64,000 bases of DNA from Lentimicrobium saccharophilum (GTDB taxonomy: Bacteria; Bacteroidota; Bacteroidia; Bacteroidales; Lentimicrobiaceae). Positions within the stretch are counted from its first letter, which is position 1; each line of letters opens with the position of its first letter. The stretch covers positions 256,349-320,348 of the forward strand of contig NZ_DF968182.1 of the NCBI RefSeq assembly GCF_001192835.1. Direction: 5' to 3'. The notes under the pieces are model-generated. The model was given only the letters and a program-made list of their open reading frames with translations, had not been told where the DNA came from and did no database searches. Positions 26,601 to 32,902 of the stretch are shown here, piece after piece. Both the position numbers and the translations under genes were made by a program.

Positions 26601-27228
26601 CGATGATGCCACTGTAACCATCGTGATAGAAGGAGAAGACCCCCCTGCACCCATTTATCTTATTGCGGTTGCTGACCTGGACACTACCCTGGTAAATACG
26701 CCGAGACTGATAACCAACATGTTCAATGATATAGTCCCTGAAGGCATTACTGCAGGCATTGAAATCCTGACCCAGCCTTCAAACGGATCTCTTGAACTCC
26801 ATAGCGATATGACGGTGACTTACACTCCGGCTCCTGATTTCACCGGGATGGATGAGTTTACCTACATTCTCTATGATATCAATGGAGTTGCCATCTCCGA
26901 CACCGCAGTTTCCGTTATTGTAGTGGTACCGGATCCGGGTCGTGCCGAGGTCATCATCTACAATGGAATAACACCGAACGGTGACGGCCGCAATGACAAA
27001 TGGATCATAGACGGAATAGAAGAGTATGGTGACAATGAAGTCCTTCTTTTCAACCGCTGGAGCGACCAGGTTCGGTATTTCGAGAATTACAACAATACCT
27101 CGGTAGTATGGGACGGAACCAATAAGAATGGCAAAATGTTGCCTGATGGTACCTACTATTATATCGTCAAACTGAGGTCGGTAAATGAAATCTATACAGG
27201 CTGGGTGATTATTCACGGCAGCAATTGA
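14614..27228 (+). CDS. Giant T9SS-secreted repeat protein (SprB-like adhesin, 4204 aa)
   Basis: Start chosen at the ATG at 14614, which gives a signal peptide (GVLMTAAFALFTVLSVTAQ); the frame is open further upstream without one. Domains in order: a choice-of-anchor-L-like domain (about 75-330, GFALEEGLVLSTGRI and VFASEEYLEYV); a SprB-type repeat (about 453-529); PKD/Ig-like units and another SprB-type repeat to about 860; 30 tandem 80-residue four-cysteine HYR-like repeats (930-3329); one variant and six HYR domains (about 3330-3915, CPEDIAVNTDPGVCEAYV type); two cadherin/Big-like domains; and a type-B gliding C-terminal domain (about 4108-4204, NGITPNGDGRNDKWIIDGIE) that directs T9SS export and surface attachment. 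It is probably a filamentous surface adhesin or motility protein. The following PorP/SprF and OmpA-like genes form its cassette. Ligand unknown. Confidence 0.93.
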   Translation: MKTSTNGHRAGVLMTAAFALFTVLSVTAQFGTQESIVPNRIPPADIPGISVDGGNSSQRAPSGSISVAENATYNAMTPQQLVQNVLVTGCLQAENIRFGYYNRNNGNWTNHTWSSTPGNRMLGYFERATSGFALEEGLVLSTGRISSAMGPNNNAGRSDQMVSNASDPDLATISGRTMFDAAVLEFDFIPAGNTVEFKYVFASEEYLEYVHTNFNDAFGFFLSGPGISGPYSNNAINLATLPNGEDVTINTIHPAGVNTNGQSYPAHNTEYYIDNPSGSLTMQFDGYTVELTATYPVTPCATYRIKMAIADASDQQWDAAVFLGARSFNAETLSLAHFGNGIQDNNNVFEGCTNNRLVVTRLTTDLTEDYHVDLILAGSAINGTDILTSDGQPFPTQIVIPAGQASYEIPYYAVNDGTGDNAETFIVRVRNSCPCDENISYVEEIINIYEQVTIASVSATNAQCAGQSNGVITVNATGGSGNYQYSINNGTTWQASNTFTGLSAGSYTVLVRDPGSCYEPVSAAATIGEPQPIVANAGSDVSICSGTSTQLNGTGGVLYSWSPATGLSNPSIANPVASPAATTTYTLTVTNASGQCASTDQVIVTVNPSPVVTVNPAEIEVCRGTEVTITASGAASYVWNPGGATSASITVNPVSNTSYTVTGTAANGCTGTASSLVIVKATPGNVNAGADASIGLCETHQLQGSATGSGTLLYTWTPSTGLSNASIANPVFTPPTSGTYTFTLTVTNQASGCSVSDEMSIEVAEPLAVTSVVNNNSCTTVADGSIDITVTGGSAPYAYGWTGPNGYTAGTEDLSNIVAGTYTVVVTDSDGCTFTGNYTVGTVPDTTPPTASNPADIVLSGCNGTFPDPDILVVTDENDNCETPVVSWVSDGSPVLDGCTETIVRTYSVTDGSGNSINVYQNLIRTIDTDAPVISTVAESADLGCNPTVVAPVFTGLDNCAGEFTPEVTTTGVISEGCAYSQTWTANYTDACGNVAEAISITYTWTVDTEAPLISTVAESGDLGFNPTITAPEFTGLDNCTGIFAPVVSTDGPVADGCDYSQTWTANYTDACGNAAAPVSITYTWTVDDELPVITTVAQSGELGCNPVVTAPVFTGQDGCSGTFEPNVSTEGPLATGCSYTQTWTATYTDAAGNVAEPVSIIYTWTVDTEAPVISTVAESADLGCNPTVVAPVFTGLDNCAGEFTPEVSTEGTSNTGCAYSQNWTANYTDACGNVAEAISITYTWTVDTEAPVISTIAVSGDLGFNPTITAPEFTGLDNCAGVFAPVVSTDGPVADGCDYTQTWTANYTDACGNAAAPVSITYTWTVDSEAPVISTVAQSGELGCNPVVTAPVFTGLDGCSGTFEPNVSTEGPLATGCSYTQTWTATYTDAAGNVAAPVSITYTWTVDTEAPVISTVAESADLGCNPEVVAPVFTGLDNCAGEFTPEVSTEGASNTGCAYTQTWTSNYTDACGNIAEEVSITYTWTVDTEAPVISTVAESADLGCNPEVVAPVFTGIDNCAGEFTPEVTTTGVISEGCAYSQTWTANYTDACGNVAEEVSITYNWTVDTEVPVISTVAESADLGCNPTVVAPVFTGLDNCAGEFTPEVSTEGASNTGCAYIQTWTANYTDTCGNVAEEVSITYTWTVDTEAPVISTLAVSGDLGFNPTITAPEFTGLDNCAGVFAPVVSTDGPVADGCDYNQTWTANYTDACGNAAAPVSITYTWTVDSEAPVISTVAQSGELGCNPVVTAPVFTGLDGCSGTFEPNVSTEGPLATGCSYTQTWTATYTDAAGNVAEPVSITYTWTVDTEAPVISTLAESADLGCNPTVVAPVFTGLDNCAGEFTPEVSTEGASNTGCAYSQTWTANYTDACGNVAEEVSITYTWTVDTEAPVISTLAVSGDLGFNPTITAPEFTGLDNCAGVFAPVVSTDGPVADGCDYNQTWTANYTDACGNAAAPVSITYTWTVDSEAPVISTVAQSGELGCNPVVTAPVFTGLDGCSGTFEPNVSTEGPLATGCSYTQTWTATYTDAAGNVAEPVSITYTWTVDTEAPVISTLAESADLGCNPEVVAPVFTGLDNCAGEFNPEVSTEGASNTGCAYSQTWTANYTDACGNVAEEVSITYTWTVDTEAPVISTVAESADLGCNPTVVAPVFTGLDNCAGEFTPEVTTTGVVSEGCAYTQTWTANYTDACGNVAEAISITYTWTVDTEAPVISTLAESGDLGCNPTVVAPVFTGFDNCAGEFTPEVSTEGASNTGCAYSQTWTANYTDACGNVAEEVSITYTWTVDTEAPVISTLAESGDLGCNPTVVAPVFTGLDNCAGEFTPEVSTEGASNTGCAYSQTWTANYTDACGNVAEEVSITYTWTVDTEAPVISTIAVSGDLGFNPTITAPEFTGLDNCAGVFAPVVSTDGPVADGCDYTQTWTANYTDACGNVAAPVSITYTWTVDSEAPVISTVAQSGELGCNPDVTAPVFTGLDGCSGTFEPNVSSAGPVANGCSYAQTWIATYTDAAGNVAAPVSITYSWTVDTEAPVISTTASNGDLGCNPTVVAPVFTGLDNCAGEFAPEVSTEGPSNEGCAYTQTWTANYTDACNNAATPVSITYTWTVDTEAPVISTVAASGDLGCNPTVVAPVFTGLDNCAGEFTPEVSTEGPSNEGCTYTQTWTANYTDACGNVAEEASITYTWTVDTEAPVISTVAVSGDLGCNPTVEAPVFTGLDNCAGEFTPEVSTEGPSNEGCAYTQTWTANYTDACGNVAEEVSITYTWTVDIEVPVISTVAVSGDLGCNPTVEAPVFTGLDNCAGEFAPEVSTEGPSNEGCAYTQTWTANYTDACGNVAEEVSITYTWTVDTEAPVISTVATSGDLGCNPTVEAPVFTGLDNCAGEFAPEVSTEGPSNEGCAYTQTWTANYTDACGNVAEELSITYTWTVDTEAPVISTVAVSGDLGCNPEVVAPVFTGLDNCAGEFTPEVSTEGPSNEGCAYTQTWTANYTDACGNVAEEASITYTWTVDTEAPVISTVAVSGDLGCNPEVVAPAFTGLDNCAGEFTPEVSTEGPSNEGCAYTQTWTANYTDACGNVAAPVSITYTWTVDTEAPVISTLAISGDLGCNPEVVAPAFTGLDNCAGEFIPEVSTEGPSNEGCAYTQTWTANYTDACNNAATPVSITYTWTVDTEAPVISTLAVSGDLGCNPEVVAPAFTGLDNCAGEFTPEVSTEGPSNEGCAYTQTWTANYTDACGNVAAPVSITYTWTVDTEAPVISTLAISGDLGCNPEVVAPAFTGLDNCAGEFIPEVSTEGPSNEGCAYTQTWTANYTDACNNAATPVSITYTWTVDTEAPVFTNAPVDLTVNCNGSGNTGDLNNWLNSAVAEDICGEVTITNDFEGLSDLCGATGSATVTWTATDNCGNAATTTATFTIADTQAPEITCPQNIVAETEPGMCGAWIEVPVPAAIDACGEVTLVNNITGTNNATGSYPLGVTTIIWTATDECGNVSTCSMTITINDNEDPHIICPQHITVNNDPGVCEAFVNVPQPLVSDNCEIRTLVNTYTQTDDASAVYPVGTTVVWWTVVDMSGNSSTCFMNVTVVDAEAPVIVCPEDIAVSTDPGVCEAYVTVPLPEVSDNCGVDNVINSFNGTNDASGIYPVGSTTIIWTVTDVHGHIAECSMTVTVSDNELPVIECPEDIAVNTDPGVCEAYVTVPQPVVSDNCGIESVVNSYNGTGDASGIYPTGTTTINWTVVDIHGNQSECVMTVTVTDNELPVIVCPEDISVNTDPGVCEADITVPQPVVSDNCGIEFVVNSFNGTDNASGVYPTGTTTVVWTVTDIHGLTSTCEMIVTVSDNELPVIECPEDITVVAGAGCTALVEIPEPVVSDNCGIESVVSSTGTAGSIELPAGIHEISWTATDIHGNQASCSMLVTVIAGPIANDDNDVTEMNIPVSVPVLENDTDCDNNIDPSTVTVITNPANGFTMVDPQNGNILYTPNTGFHGTDTFIYRVCDLSGLCDDATVTIVIEGEDPPAPIYLIAVADLDTTLVNTPRLITNMFNDIVPEGITAGIEILTQPSNGSLELHSDMTVTYTPAPDFTGMDEFTYILYDINGVAISDTAVSVIVVVPDPGRAEVIIYNGITPNGDGRNDKWIIDGIEEYGDNEVLLFNRWSDQVRYFENYNNTSVVWDGTNKNGKMLPDGTYYYIVKLRSVNEIYTGWVIIHGSN
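17401..24600 (+). repeat. 30 tandem 240-bp coding repeats without indels
   Basis: The period is exactly 240 bp for 30 units. By protein sequence they fall into A (20 units: LGCNP, DNCAGEF, DACGN or DACNN), B (5 units: LGFNP, NCAGVFAPVV, SDGP-like) and C (5 units: LGCNP, DGCSGTF, DAAGN). The order is A B C A B C A A A B C A B C A A A A B C, then ten A-type units of a distinct subfamily (STEGPSNEGC). B is always followed by C. Two long identical blocks (19543-20075 with 20263-20795; 23665-24131 with 24145-24611) show recent duplications of three and two units. Confidence 0.97.
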
Positions 27229-27242
27229 TATACCGGAAGAGC

Positions 27243-27302
27243 GCCGGCCGTCAGCAGGAGGGTTTAAGGGGTTTGAATCCGATGCCGGCCGGTAGCTACC
27301 GG
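27243..27302 (+). other. Structured spacer between adhesin and porP/sprF-like gene
   Basis: GCCGGCC occurs at 27243-27249 and 27284-27290 (self-complementary, so the two can pair), and is followed by the perfect palindrome CCGGTAGCTACCGG at 27289-27302. No T tract follows. It may be a processing or attenuation hairpin that sets the ratio between adhesin and membrane partner. Confidence 0.5.
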
Positions 27303-27359
27303 TAAAATAAAGGAAAACAAAAAAAGGAAACAAGGAACAATTTTATAACAGCCAATACA

Positions 27360-28307
27360 ATGAAAAAGTCAATACTCATCATCGGACTGTTTCTGGTAAC
27401 AGTAAGTGCCATGTCGCAGAGAGATGCACTTTACAGCCAGTTTATGTTTAACCGGTTGGTTATCAACCCGGGTTACACAGGAAGCCGTGACATGCTTACC
27501 ATGACGCTGCTGAACCGTTACCAGTGGGTGGGGTTTGGCGATGGCGCACCCAGAACGCTCACTTTCAGCGCACATTCACCCCTGCGTAATGAAAATGTTG
27601 CGCTTGGTATGTATGTATATGCCGACCAGACCGGCCCTTTTACCGATGTCGGATTTATGGGCAATTATGCCTATCGTGTTCGTCTGTTCAAAGGAATTCT
27701 TTCATTGGGCCTTCAGGCAGGTTTCAACCAGGTGAATGTTGACTGGGATGCCCTGGAGATGCGCGACGGCGACGATGAAGTGATCCTTAACAGGCCAAAG
27801 AACAAGCTACAGCCTGATGCGAATTTCGGGATCTACTATTATACCCGTTCATATTACCTGGGCGTATCATCCAAGCAGTTATTTGAAAGTCAGTATGGTA
27901 AAGTTGAATTCGAAAACGGACTCACATCCTATGCCACCCTGGCCAGGCATTTTTATGGTATTGCCGGTTTGGCGCTGCCGCTCTCTGATAACGTTGTTTT
28001 CCGGCCTGGCATGATGTTTAAGTACACCGCCAATGCCCCGCTCAATATGGACCTGAATGCCAGCTTTCTCTTCAATGATGTGTTATGGGTCGGCGCATCC
28101 TACAGAACCAATAAGAATGCCATAACCAGCAAGAATGCCATCGTGTTTATGGTGGAACTAAACCTGACAGACAACTGGAGACTCGGTTATTCATACGATG
28201 CTTATCTTACGGAGATGAAAACCCATACCCAGGGATCGCACGAGGTGATGATTTCTTATGACATGAACCTGTTTAAGCCCAGATTATTGACTCCGAGGTA
28301 TTTCTGA
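27360..28307 (+). CDS. PorP/SprF family type IX secretion membrane protein
   Basis: 315 residues, a signal peptide (SILIIGLFLVTVSAMSQ) then RDALYSQFMFNRLVINPGYTG, the hallmark start of PorP/SprF proteins, and alternating beta strands to the C-terminus (MISYDMNLFKPRLLTPRYF). These outer-membrane beta-barrels work with the T9SS. SprF-like members are needed for export and surface anchoring of type-B cargo such as SprB and are usually encoded directly after it, as here, 131 bp downstream. Length and ends are standard. It is probably dedicated to the giant protein upstream. No separate TAnnTTTG promoter was seen, so co-transcription is likely. Confidence 0.93.
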   Translation: MKKSILIIGLFLVTVSAMSQRDALYSQFMFNRLVINPGYTGSRDMLTMTLLNRYQWVGFGDGAPRTLTFSAHSPLRNENVALGMYVYADQTGPFTDVGFMGNYAYRVRLFKGILSLGLQAGFNQVNVDWDALEMRDGDDEVILNRPKNKLQPDANFGIYYYTRSYYLGVSSKQLFESQYGKVEFENGLTSYATLARHFYGIAGLALPLSDNVVFRPGMMFKYTANAPLNMDLNASFLFNDVLWVGASYRTNKNAITSKNAIVFMVELNLTDNWRLGYSYDAYLTEMKTHTQGSHEVMISYDMNLFKPRLLTPRYF

Positions 28308-28359
28308 GGAGGCGGATGAAGTGGACAGGAATGCTAAAATGGAATTAAAGAATAAAATT

Positions 28360-30435
28360 ATGAAAACTAAATATCTGGTCCTGCTGATTTCGGTTGCTGT
28401 TTTGATCAACCCTCAGCTTTTTGCTCAAAAGTCGAAGGCCGACAGGCTTTTCAACCGCTTTGAATATGCGAAGGCGATCCCTTATTATGAGAGACTGGCA
28501 CAAAAGCAGAACAAGCATGAAGTCTATGCCCTCACAAGGTTGGGCGATTGTCACCGGTTGATCAGCAATTTTGAAGCTGCAGCCTCTTATTATGAAAAAC
28601 TTGCTGTTGCAGGAGTAAACGATGCCAGCGTTTATTTTAATTACGGACAGGTATTACGCAGCATGGGTAAGTATGATGAAGCGGCAACGCAGTTTCAGCG
28701 CTATGCGGTAATGAATCCGGAAGATCAGAGAGGTGCGCTTTTTGCAAGGTATAGCACTGAAGTCAAAACCTGGGCTGAACCTGAATACTTATATGAATTG
28801 TTCAATGCCGGTACAATAAATTCCGAATATGCTGATTTCTCGCCGGTCTATATGAATGACGGAATGGTTTTCACTACCGACCGTATGGCTCAGTCGGGCG
28901 AGAAACGCTATGGCTGGACCATGGCTTATTATCTTGACCTGTTTTTTGCCCAGCTGAAAGCGGATGAGCAGTCAGGAATTATGGTTCCGGGAAGCCCGTC
29001 GGTTTATTCCAGCCGGATTAATCAGGCATACCATGATGGACCGGCCACTTTTTCAAGCGACTTTAACACCTTGTATTTTACAAGGGTGAGTCGCAAAGCC
29101 GGTGAACTGGATTCTACAAGATATTATACCAACCGCCTGAAACTTTTTTCAAGCAATGCTGAAGATGGAAAGTGGAGTGATCCTGTTCCATTCTATCTTA
29201 ACAGCGATGCCTATTCTGTAGGACATCCTGCCTTATCGGCCGACGGGCAAACCCTTTATTTTGCTTCCGACATGCCGGGCGGATTCGGAGGCACTGACCT
29301 TTACCGCGTGAGACGTCAGGGTGATGGCTGGGGCCCGGCAGAAAATCTCGGGGCAACCATCAATTCTTTTGGAAATGAAATGTTTCCTTATGTTTATAAG
29401 GATAGTGTCTTATATTTCTCTTCAGACGGACATGCCGGGCTTGGCAGTCTTGATATCTTCAGGTCGGAAACAGATGGCGAAAGCTGGGGAAAACCTGAGA
29501 ATATGAAAGCTCCGGTAAACTCACCCGCCGATGATTTCGGGATCGTTTTCCACAGCAATGGGACCGAGGGCATGCTCAGCTCAAACAGGCCCGGCGGTAA
29601 GGGACAGGATGACATATATTTGTTTAAGGTCAGCGAAAGGATTCCCGATTCCGTACTGATCGCCGGATTGGTCAGGGACAAGGAAACAATGGAAGTGCTG
29701 CGGAACGCAACCGTTTTTATGCTGAACACAATGAATAATGAGGTCCTTGTATTGAAAACGGATGAAAACGGAAAATACACTGTTAAAATTAAAAGAGGCG
29801 CTTCATTGCTGTTTAAAGGGATTAAGGGCGGCTACTATCCCGATTGCATTAACCTGGAGCTCGGAGCGGAATCTAAAGAAGCTGAAATTGAAAACAGGGA
29901 CCTGCTCCTTGCAAAGTATAAGGTTGATCAGATTTTTGTCCTTGAAAACATTTATTACGATTTTGACAAGTGGAACATCAGACCTGATGCCGCCGTTGAA
30001 CTTAACAAAGTTGTTACTTTCCTTACCGAGAATCCTGATATTCTGGTTGAACTGGGTTCGCACACCGATGCCAGGGGAAGCTTCAAATACAATGAACGGC
30101 TTTCCGACCGCAGGGCTGAATCTGCGGTGGAATACATTATTTCCCGTGGAATTGCCAAAGGGCGTATTACAGCCAATGGTTACGGAGAATACAAACTGGT
30201 AAACAAATGTGCCGACGGCATAAACTGCAGCGAAGAAGAACATCAGCAAAACAGACGCACTGAGATTAAGATTTCAGGTGACGCTGCTACCGATGACGCC
30301 GGATCACAGGAACCACTGAATAAGTATCAGGCCGGACAACTTCTGCAGCTGAAAGATTTTGATGAGAACTTCTTTAAAAACTGCGGAGGTACAGGTACTG
30401 GGAATGAACTACCTATTTACACCCCAAAGGAATAA
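28360..30435 (+). CDS. OmpA-family protein with TPR, PD40 and CarboxypepD-like domains (PorE-like)
   Basis: About 691 residues from the ATG at 28360; ATG 28339 and GTG 28321 are upstream alternatives, but 28360 gives the cleanest signal peptide (YLVLLISVAVLINPQLFAQ). Domains: TPR-like helices (about 25-135, FEYAKAIPYYERLA), PD40/WD40-like beta-propeller blades (about 150-430, GHPALSADGQTLYFASDMPGG), a carboxypeptidase-D-like regulatory domain (about 435-520), and a C-terminal OmpA peptidoglycan-binding domain (about 527-640, YDFDKWNIRPDAAVELNKV; SHTDARG). This is the architecture of PorE (Porphyromonas T9SS) and of OmpA proteins that accompany SprB/SprF pairs. It would link the secretion site to peptidoglycan. 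It begins 52 bp after the PorP/SprF gene, in the same operon. Confidence 0.9.
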   Translation: MKTKYLVLLISVAVLINPQLFAQKSKADRLFNRFEYAKAIPYYERLAQKQNKHEVYALTRLGDCHRLISNFEAAASYYEKLAVAGVNDASVYFNYGQVLRSMGKYDEAATQFQRYAVMNPEDQRGALFARYSTEVKTWAEPEYLYELFNAGTINSEYADFSPVYMNDGMVFTTDRMAQSGEKRYGWTMAYYLDLFFAQLKADEQSGIMVPGSPSVYSSRINQAYHDGPATFSSDFNTLYFTRVSRKAGELDSTRYYTNRLKLFSSNAEDGKWSDPVPFYLNSDAYSVGHPALSADGQTLYFASDMPGGFGGTDLYRVRRQGDGWGPAENLGATINSFGNEMFPYVYKDSVLYFSSDGHAGLGSLDIFRSETDGESWGKPENMKAPVNSPADDFGIVFHSNGTEGMLSSNRPGGKGQDDIYLFKVSERIPDSVLIAGLVRDKETMEVLRNATVFMLNTMNNEVLVLKTDENGKYTVKIKRGASLLFKGIKGGYYPDCINLELGAESKEAEIENRDLLLAKYKVDQIFVLENIYYDFDKWNIRPDAAVELNKVVTFLTENPDILVELGSHTDARGSFKYNERLSDRRAESAVEYIISRGIAKGRITANGYGEYKLVNKCADGINCSEEEHQQNRRTEIKISGDAATDDAGSQEPLNKYQAGQLLQLKDFDENFFKNCGGTGTGNELPIYTPKE

Positions 30436-31011
30436 GCTTTTACCTGATTCGCGCCGGATTTCCGGCTGAATCAGCTTACATCGCCCCCTAAGTTTCCTTT
30501 ATATTTGTTTTCCCGCAGAAGGGCCTGTTTCCGGGCCCTTCTGCATTTCAGGATATTTGGCCACATGACCGGATAATCGTGGGATCCAAGTATTTTTTCT
30601 GATGTGTGGCTGATCCTCCGCTTTACACCCGGTCTGTATCCGGAAATGCCACGGAAGGATAAACCGGCCGGTTACTGATTTATGAAGCTCAGGCTAAGCT
30701 TAAAAACCGTTTATCATGGCCGGACTAGCTTGAGAAGCGGAGATTATTAGTTTGCTTCAGGATATAAAAGCAGTTGTCAGCATTATTTTTCACCCGGAGA
30801 TAAACAAGGGATTACGCCCCTGAGCGACATACGAAGTTAACCGGAAATCTGACCAGCCAATAATTCCAGGATCATGGATTGATTTAAGATGGTTTGTATC
30901 TATAGCCACGGAAGTTTCACAAGCCACTGATATACAGGCTTTGCGCACGGTACAGCATGAGCGCTGGATTTCCGATGTGTCAGGTTTAGAAGATGCGTTA
31001 ATGCCGAACAA
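30436..31011. other. Intergenic stretch with no recognisable gene
   Basis: A strong hairpin (GCAGAAGGGCC/GGCCCTTCTGC, 30515-30525 with 30534-30544) follows the OmpA-family gene and may end its transcript despite a weak T tract. The rest shows only short open frames on both strands with no family resemblance. A stretch of about 74 sense codons on the plus strand (about 30823-31046) lacks a start codon and overlaps the tonB terminator. Confidence 0.6.
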
Positions 31012-31043
31012 TAAAAAAGCCTGCAACCGGAGTTACAGGCTTT
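31012..31043 (-). terminator. Terminator of tonB
   Basis: AAAGCCTG and CAGGCTTT pair (8 bp, plus three inner pairs) and run on the minus strand into TTTTTTAT, 20 bp past the tonB stop. Confidence 0.85.
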
Positions 31044-31062
31044 AACACTTCTTTGAAATATT

Positions 31063-31746
31063 TTATCCGGCAAGCGTGAACTTGATGGGCATATTAAACT
31101 GCACACGAACAGGTTTTCCGCGCTGTTTACCGGGGTTCCATTTGGGCATGGCCTTGATCACGCGGATGGCTTCTTCGTCGCAACCACCGCCGATACCGCG
31201 GAGTACCCTGACATCGGTCACCGAACCGTCACGCTCAACAACAAAGGTAACATAAACAGTTCCCTGAATGCTGCTTTCACGCGCCATCTGAGGGTACTTG
31301 ATATTCTGCTGCAGGAAACGGATCCTCGCTTCATCACCACCCGGGAAACTCGGGGCATCTTCCACAACCATGAAGATCTCAGCCTCGGCAACCTCTTCTT
31401 CTTCGGTCACTGCAGGAGGAACATAAGCAGGGATTTCTGTCAGCTGTGAAGCTTCTGCGTCTATGGAAATGTCATCTTCCACCTCAACGTCATCCTGTAC
31501 AATATTGATCAGGGTGGTTGTTGGAGGCGGTGCAGGGGGTGGGGGAGGTTTGTTCTGCTGAGTGATCTCGATCATCTCATCCTCAATATTTTCGACCTGA
31601 CGTGCACCAAGATCAAGCTGTTGCTTGTCGTAGGTTTTCCATTCGAAAGCTACGAGAACTGCTGCAAGCGCGACAATCAGTCCGATCTGGACAAAGAACG
31701 TGCGTTTACGTTCCAGGTCAGCTTTCGGGGTCTTTTTTGCTTCCAT
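31063..31746 (-). CDS. tonB: Energy transducer TonB
   Basis: 227 residues. An N-terminal transmembrane helix (about 22-40, FVQIGLIVALAAVLVAFEW), a Pro-rich periplasmic spacer (KPPPPPAPPPTTT), an acidic linker, and a C-terminal TonB domain (about 135-227, SFPGGDEARIRFLQQNIKYP, ending MPIKFTLAG). It couples the inner-membrane proton-motive force, through ExbBD, to outer-membrane receptors. Bacteroidota encode several TonBs, and the ExbB/D genes are not in this window. It lies downstream of vanZ-like and gcvH on the same strand with a 72-bp gap. It could energise the receptor at 2306-4684, but nothing here links the two. Confidence 0.95.
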   Translation of the reverse strand: MEAKKTPKADLERKRTFFVQIGLIVALAAVLVAFEWKTYDKQQLDLGARQVENIEDEMIEITQQNKPPPPPAPPPTTTLINIVQDDVEVEDDISIDAEASQLTEIPAYVPPAVTEEEEVAEAEIFMVVEDAPSFPGGDEARIRFLQQNIKYPQMARESSIQGTVYVTFVVERDGSVTDVRVLRGIGGGCDEEAIRVIKAMPKWNPGKQRGKPVRVQFNMPIKFTLAG

Positions 31747-31818
31747 ATATTTAACTGATAAGTAGTTACACTTAACCTTACTGCCTTTAAACAGCAGTGT
31801 GCTAAATTAGTTATTTTT

Positions 31819-32259
31819 TCAGTCGGCCGGTAATTTTTTTTGCTTTTTCTTGCGGTATTGAAAAAAAATCAGCCAACCCATTGAGATGCCGGCGAAATCA
31901 GCAATGGTGTCGTACACATTTCCGCTTCTGCCCAAAGGTAACATTGCCTGAAGCAATTCGGTTAATACTGCCAGTAAAATGCTGAATGCAAGCACCATTC
32001 CTGTAATATAACGTTGGTTCCGGCCCGGATATTGTTTGAAGAATCCGCTGAATAGCAGCAAAGCAAGTACAGAAAACAGAAAGATATGTATCAGTTTGTC
32101 CGGCGAAAACAGATTCCAGAAACTGCCAACCCTGGGGATATAATTACCCGGTAACAGGGTCAGCACTAAAATAACAGCCGTCCATATTATGGACGGCAGG
32201 AAATTTCTGGCTTTCGCAGGCATACCCGGAGAGCGGACGGGCGATTTGGAATCAGGCAC
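31819..32259 (-). CDS. VanZ-like small membrane protein
   Basis: 146 residues with four hydrophobic segments ([69 protein letters not shown]). The pattern DKLIHIFLF followed by [25 protein letters not shown] is typical of VanZ-like proteins. It overlaps the end of gcvH by 8 bp, indicating translational coupling. The biochemical role of these small VanZ relatives is unknown; the teicoplanin-resistance link of the founding member should not be assumed. The gcvH-vanZ order next to sprA is, to my knowledge, common in Bacteroidota. Confidence 0.85.
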   Translation of the reverse strand: MPDSKSPVRSPGMPAKARNFLPSIIWTAVILVLTLLPGNYIPRVGSFWNLFSPDKLIHIFLFSVLALLLFSGFFKQYPGRNQRYITGMVLAFSILLAVLTELLQAMLPLGRSGNVYDTIADFAGISMGWLIFFQYRKKKQKKLPAD

Positions 32260-32632
32260 CGATCAGGTCGCCGTAAGCAGCTGCATCGAGCAGTCCGTCA
32301 GCTTCCGACGGATTGGTCATTTTAAGTCTGATGATCCAGCCTTCCCCGTAAGGATCCTTATTGATCAGCTCGGGTGCGCTGTTTAATGCATCGTTGAATT
32401 CAAGGATTTCTCCCGAAACAGGAAGGAACAAATCACTGACAGTCTTCACTGCTTCAATGGTACCAAAGGTTTCGTGCTGGTCAAGCGTTTCCCCTACAGT
32501 CTCAACTTCGACGAAAACAATATCCCCGAGTTCACCCTGGGCATATTCAGTTACCCCGACAAGCGCAGTATCGCCTTCAATTTTAATCCATTCGTGATCC
32601 TTTGTGTACTTCAGATTGCTTGGAATGTTCAT
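32252..32632 (-). CDS. gcvH: Glycine cleavage system H protein
   Basis: 126 residues from the ATG at 32632; a longer frame adds residues not seen in GcvH. Lipoyl-carrier protein: [14 protein letters not shown] at the N-terminus, the lipoylated Lys63 in [11 protein letters not shown], and [14 protein letters not shown] near the end. It shuttles the aminomethyl group of glycine among the P, T and L proteins, none of which is encoded here. The promoter TTTG-N18-TAATTTTG lies just upstream, consistent with this start. It overlaps the vanZ-like gene downstream. It lies between sprA and tonB. Confidence 0.97.
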   Translation of the reverse strand: MNIPSNLKYTKDHEWIKIEGDTALVGVTEYAQGELGDIVFVEVETVGETLDQHETFGTIEAVKTVSDLFLPVSGEILEFNDALNSAPELINKDPYGEGWIIRLKMTNPSEADGLLDAAAYGDLIGA

Positions 32633-32668
32633 GATCTTTATGTTTTTTAATGTATGCCGTATCGGGGT

Positions 32669-32698
32669 CAAAATTACTAAAACACTTTTGAATTCAAA
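32669..32698 (-). promoter_or_regulatory. Promoter of gcvH-vanZ
   Basis: On the minus strand TTTG (32695-32698) is followed after 18 bp by TAATTTTG (32669-32676), 36 bp before the gcvH ATG. Confidence 0.65.
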
Positions 32699-32902
32699 TT
32701 AAAATCGGGATTATTATCTTTCACTCAGGGTTTATTCCGGAAATTGGGGAAAAAACCTGGATATCAGCAGTATAAACAGGTGATTCTACCCTCTTCAATG
32801 CCGGTATTCCGGATGCAGTCCCCATGAACACCTTTGAAATGGCCGCTCCATAAATGCTTAAAGGCTGCAACAAGGCAGCCTTTAAGCATAAAGAGTTATC
32901 AC

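Noticed and set aside
30823-31046. About 74 sense codons on the plus strand in the gap before tonB
   Set aside because: No start codon, no family resemblance and overlap with the tonB terminator; may be a decayed gene, but cannot be supported.
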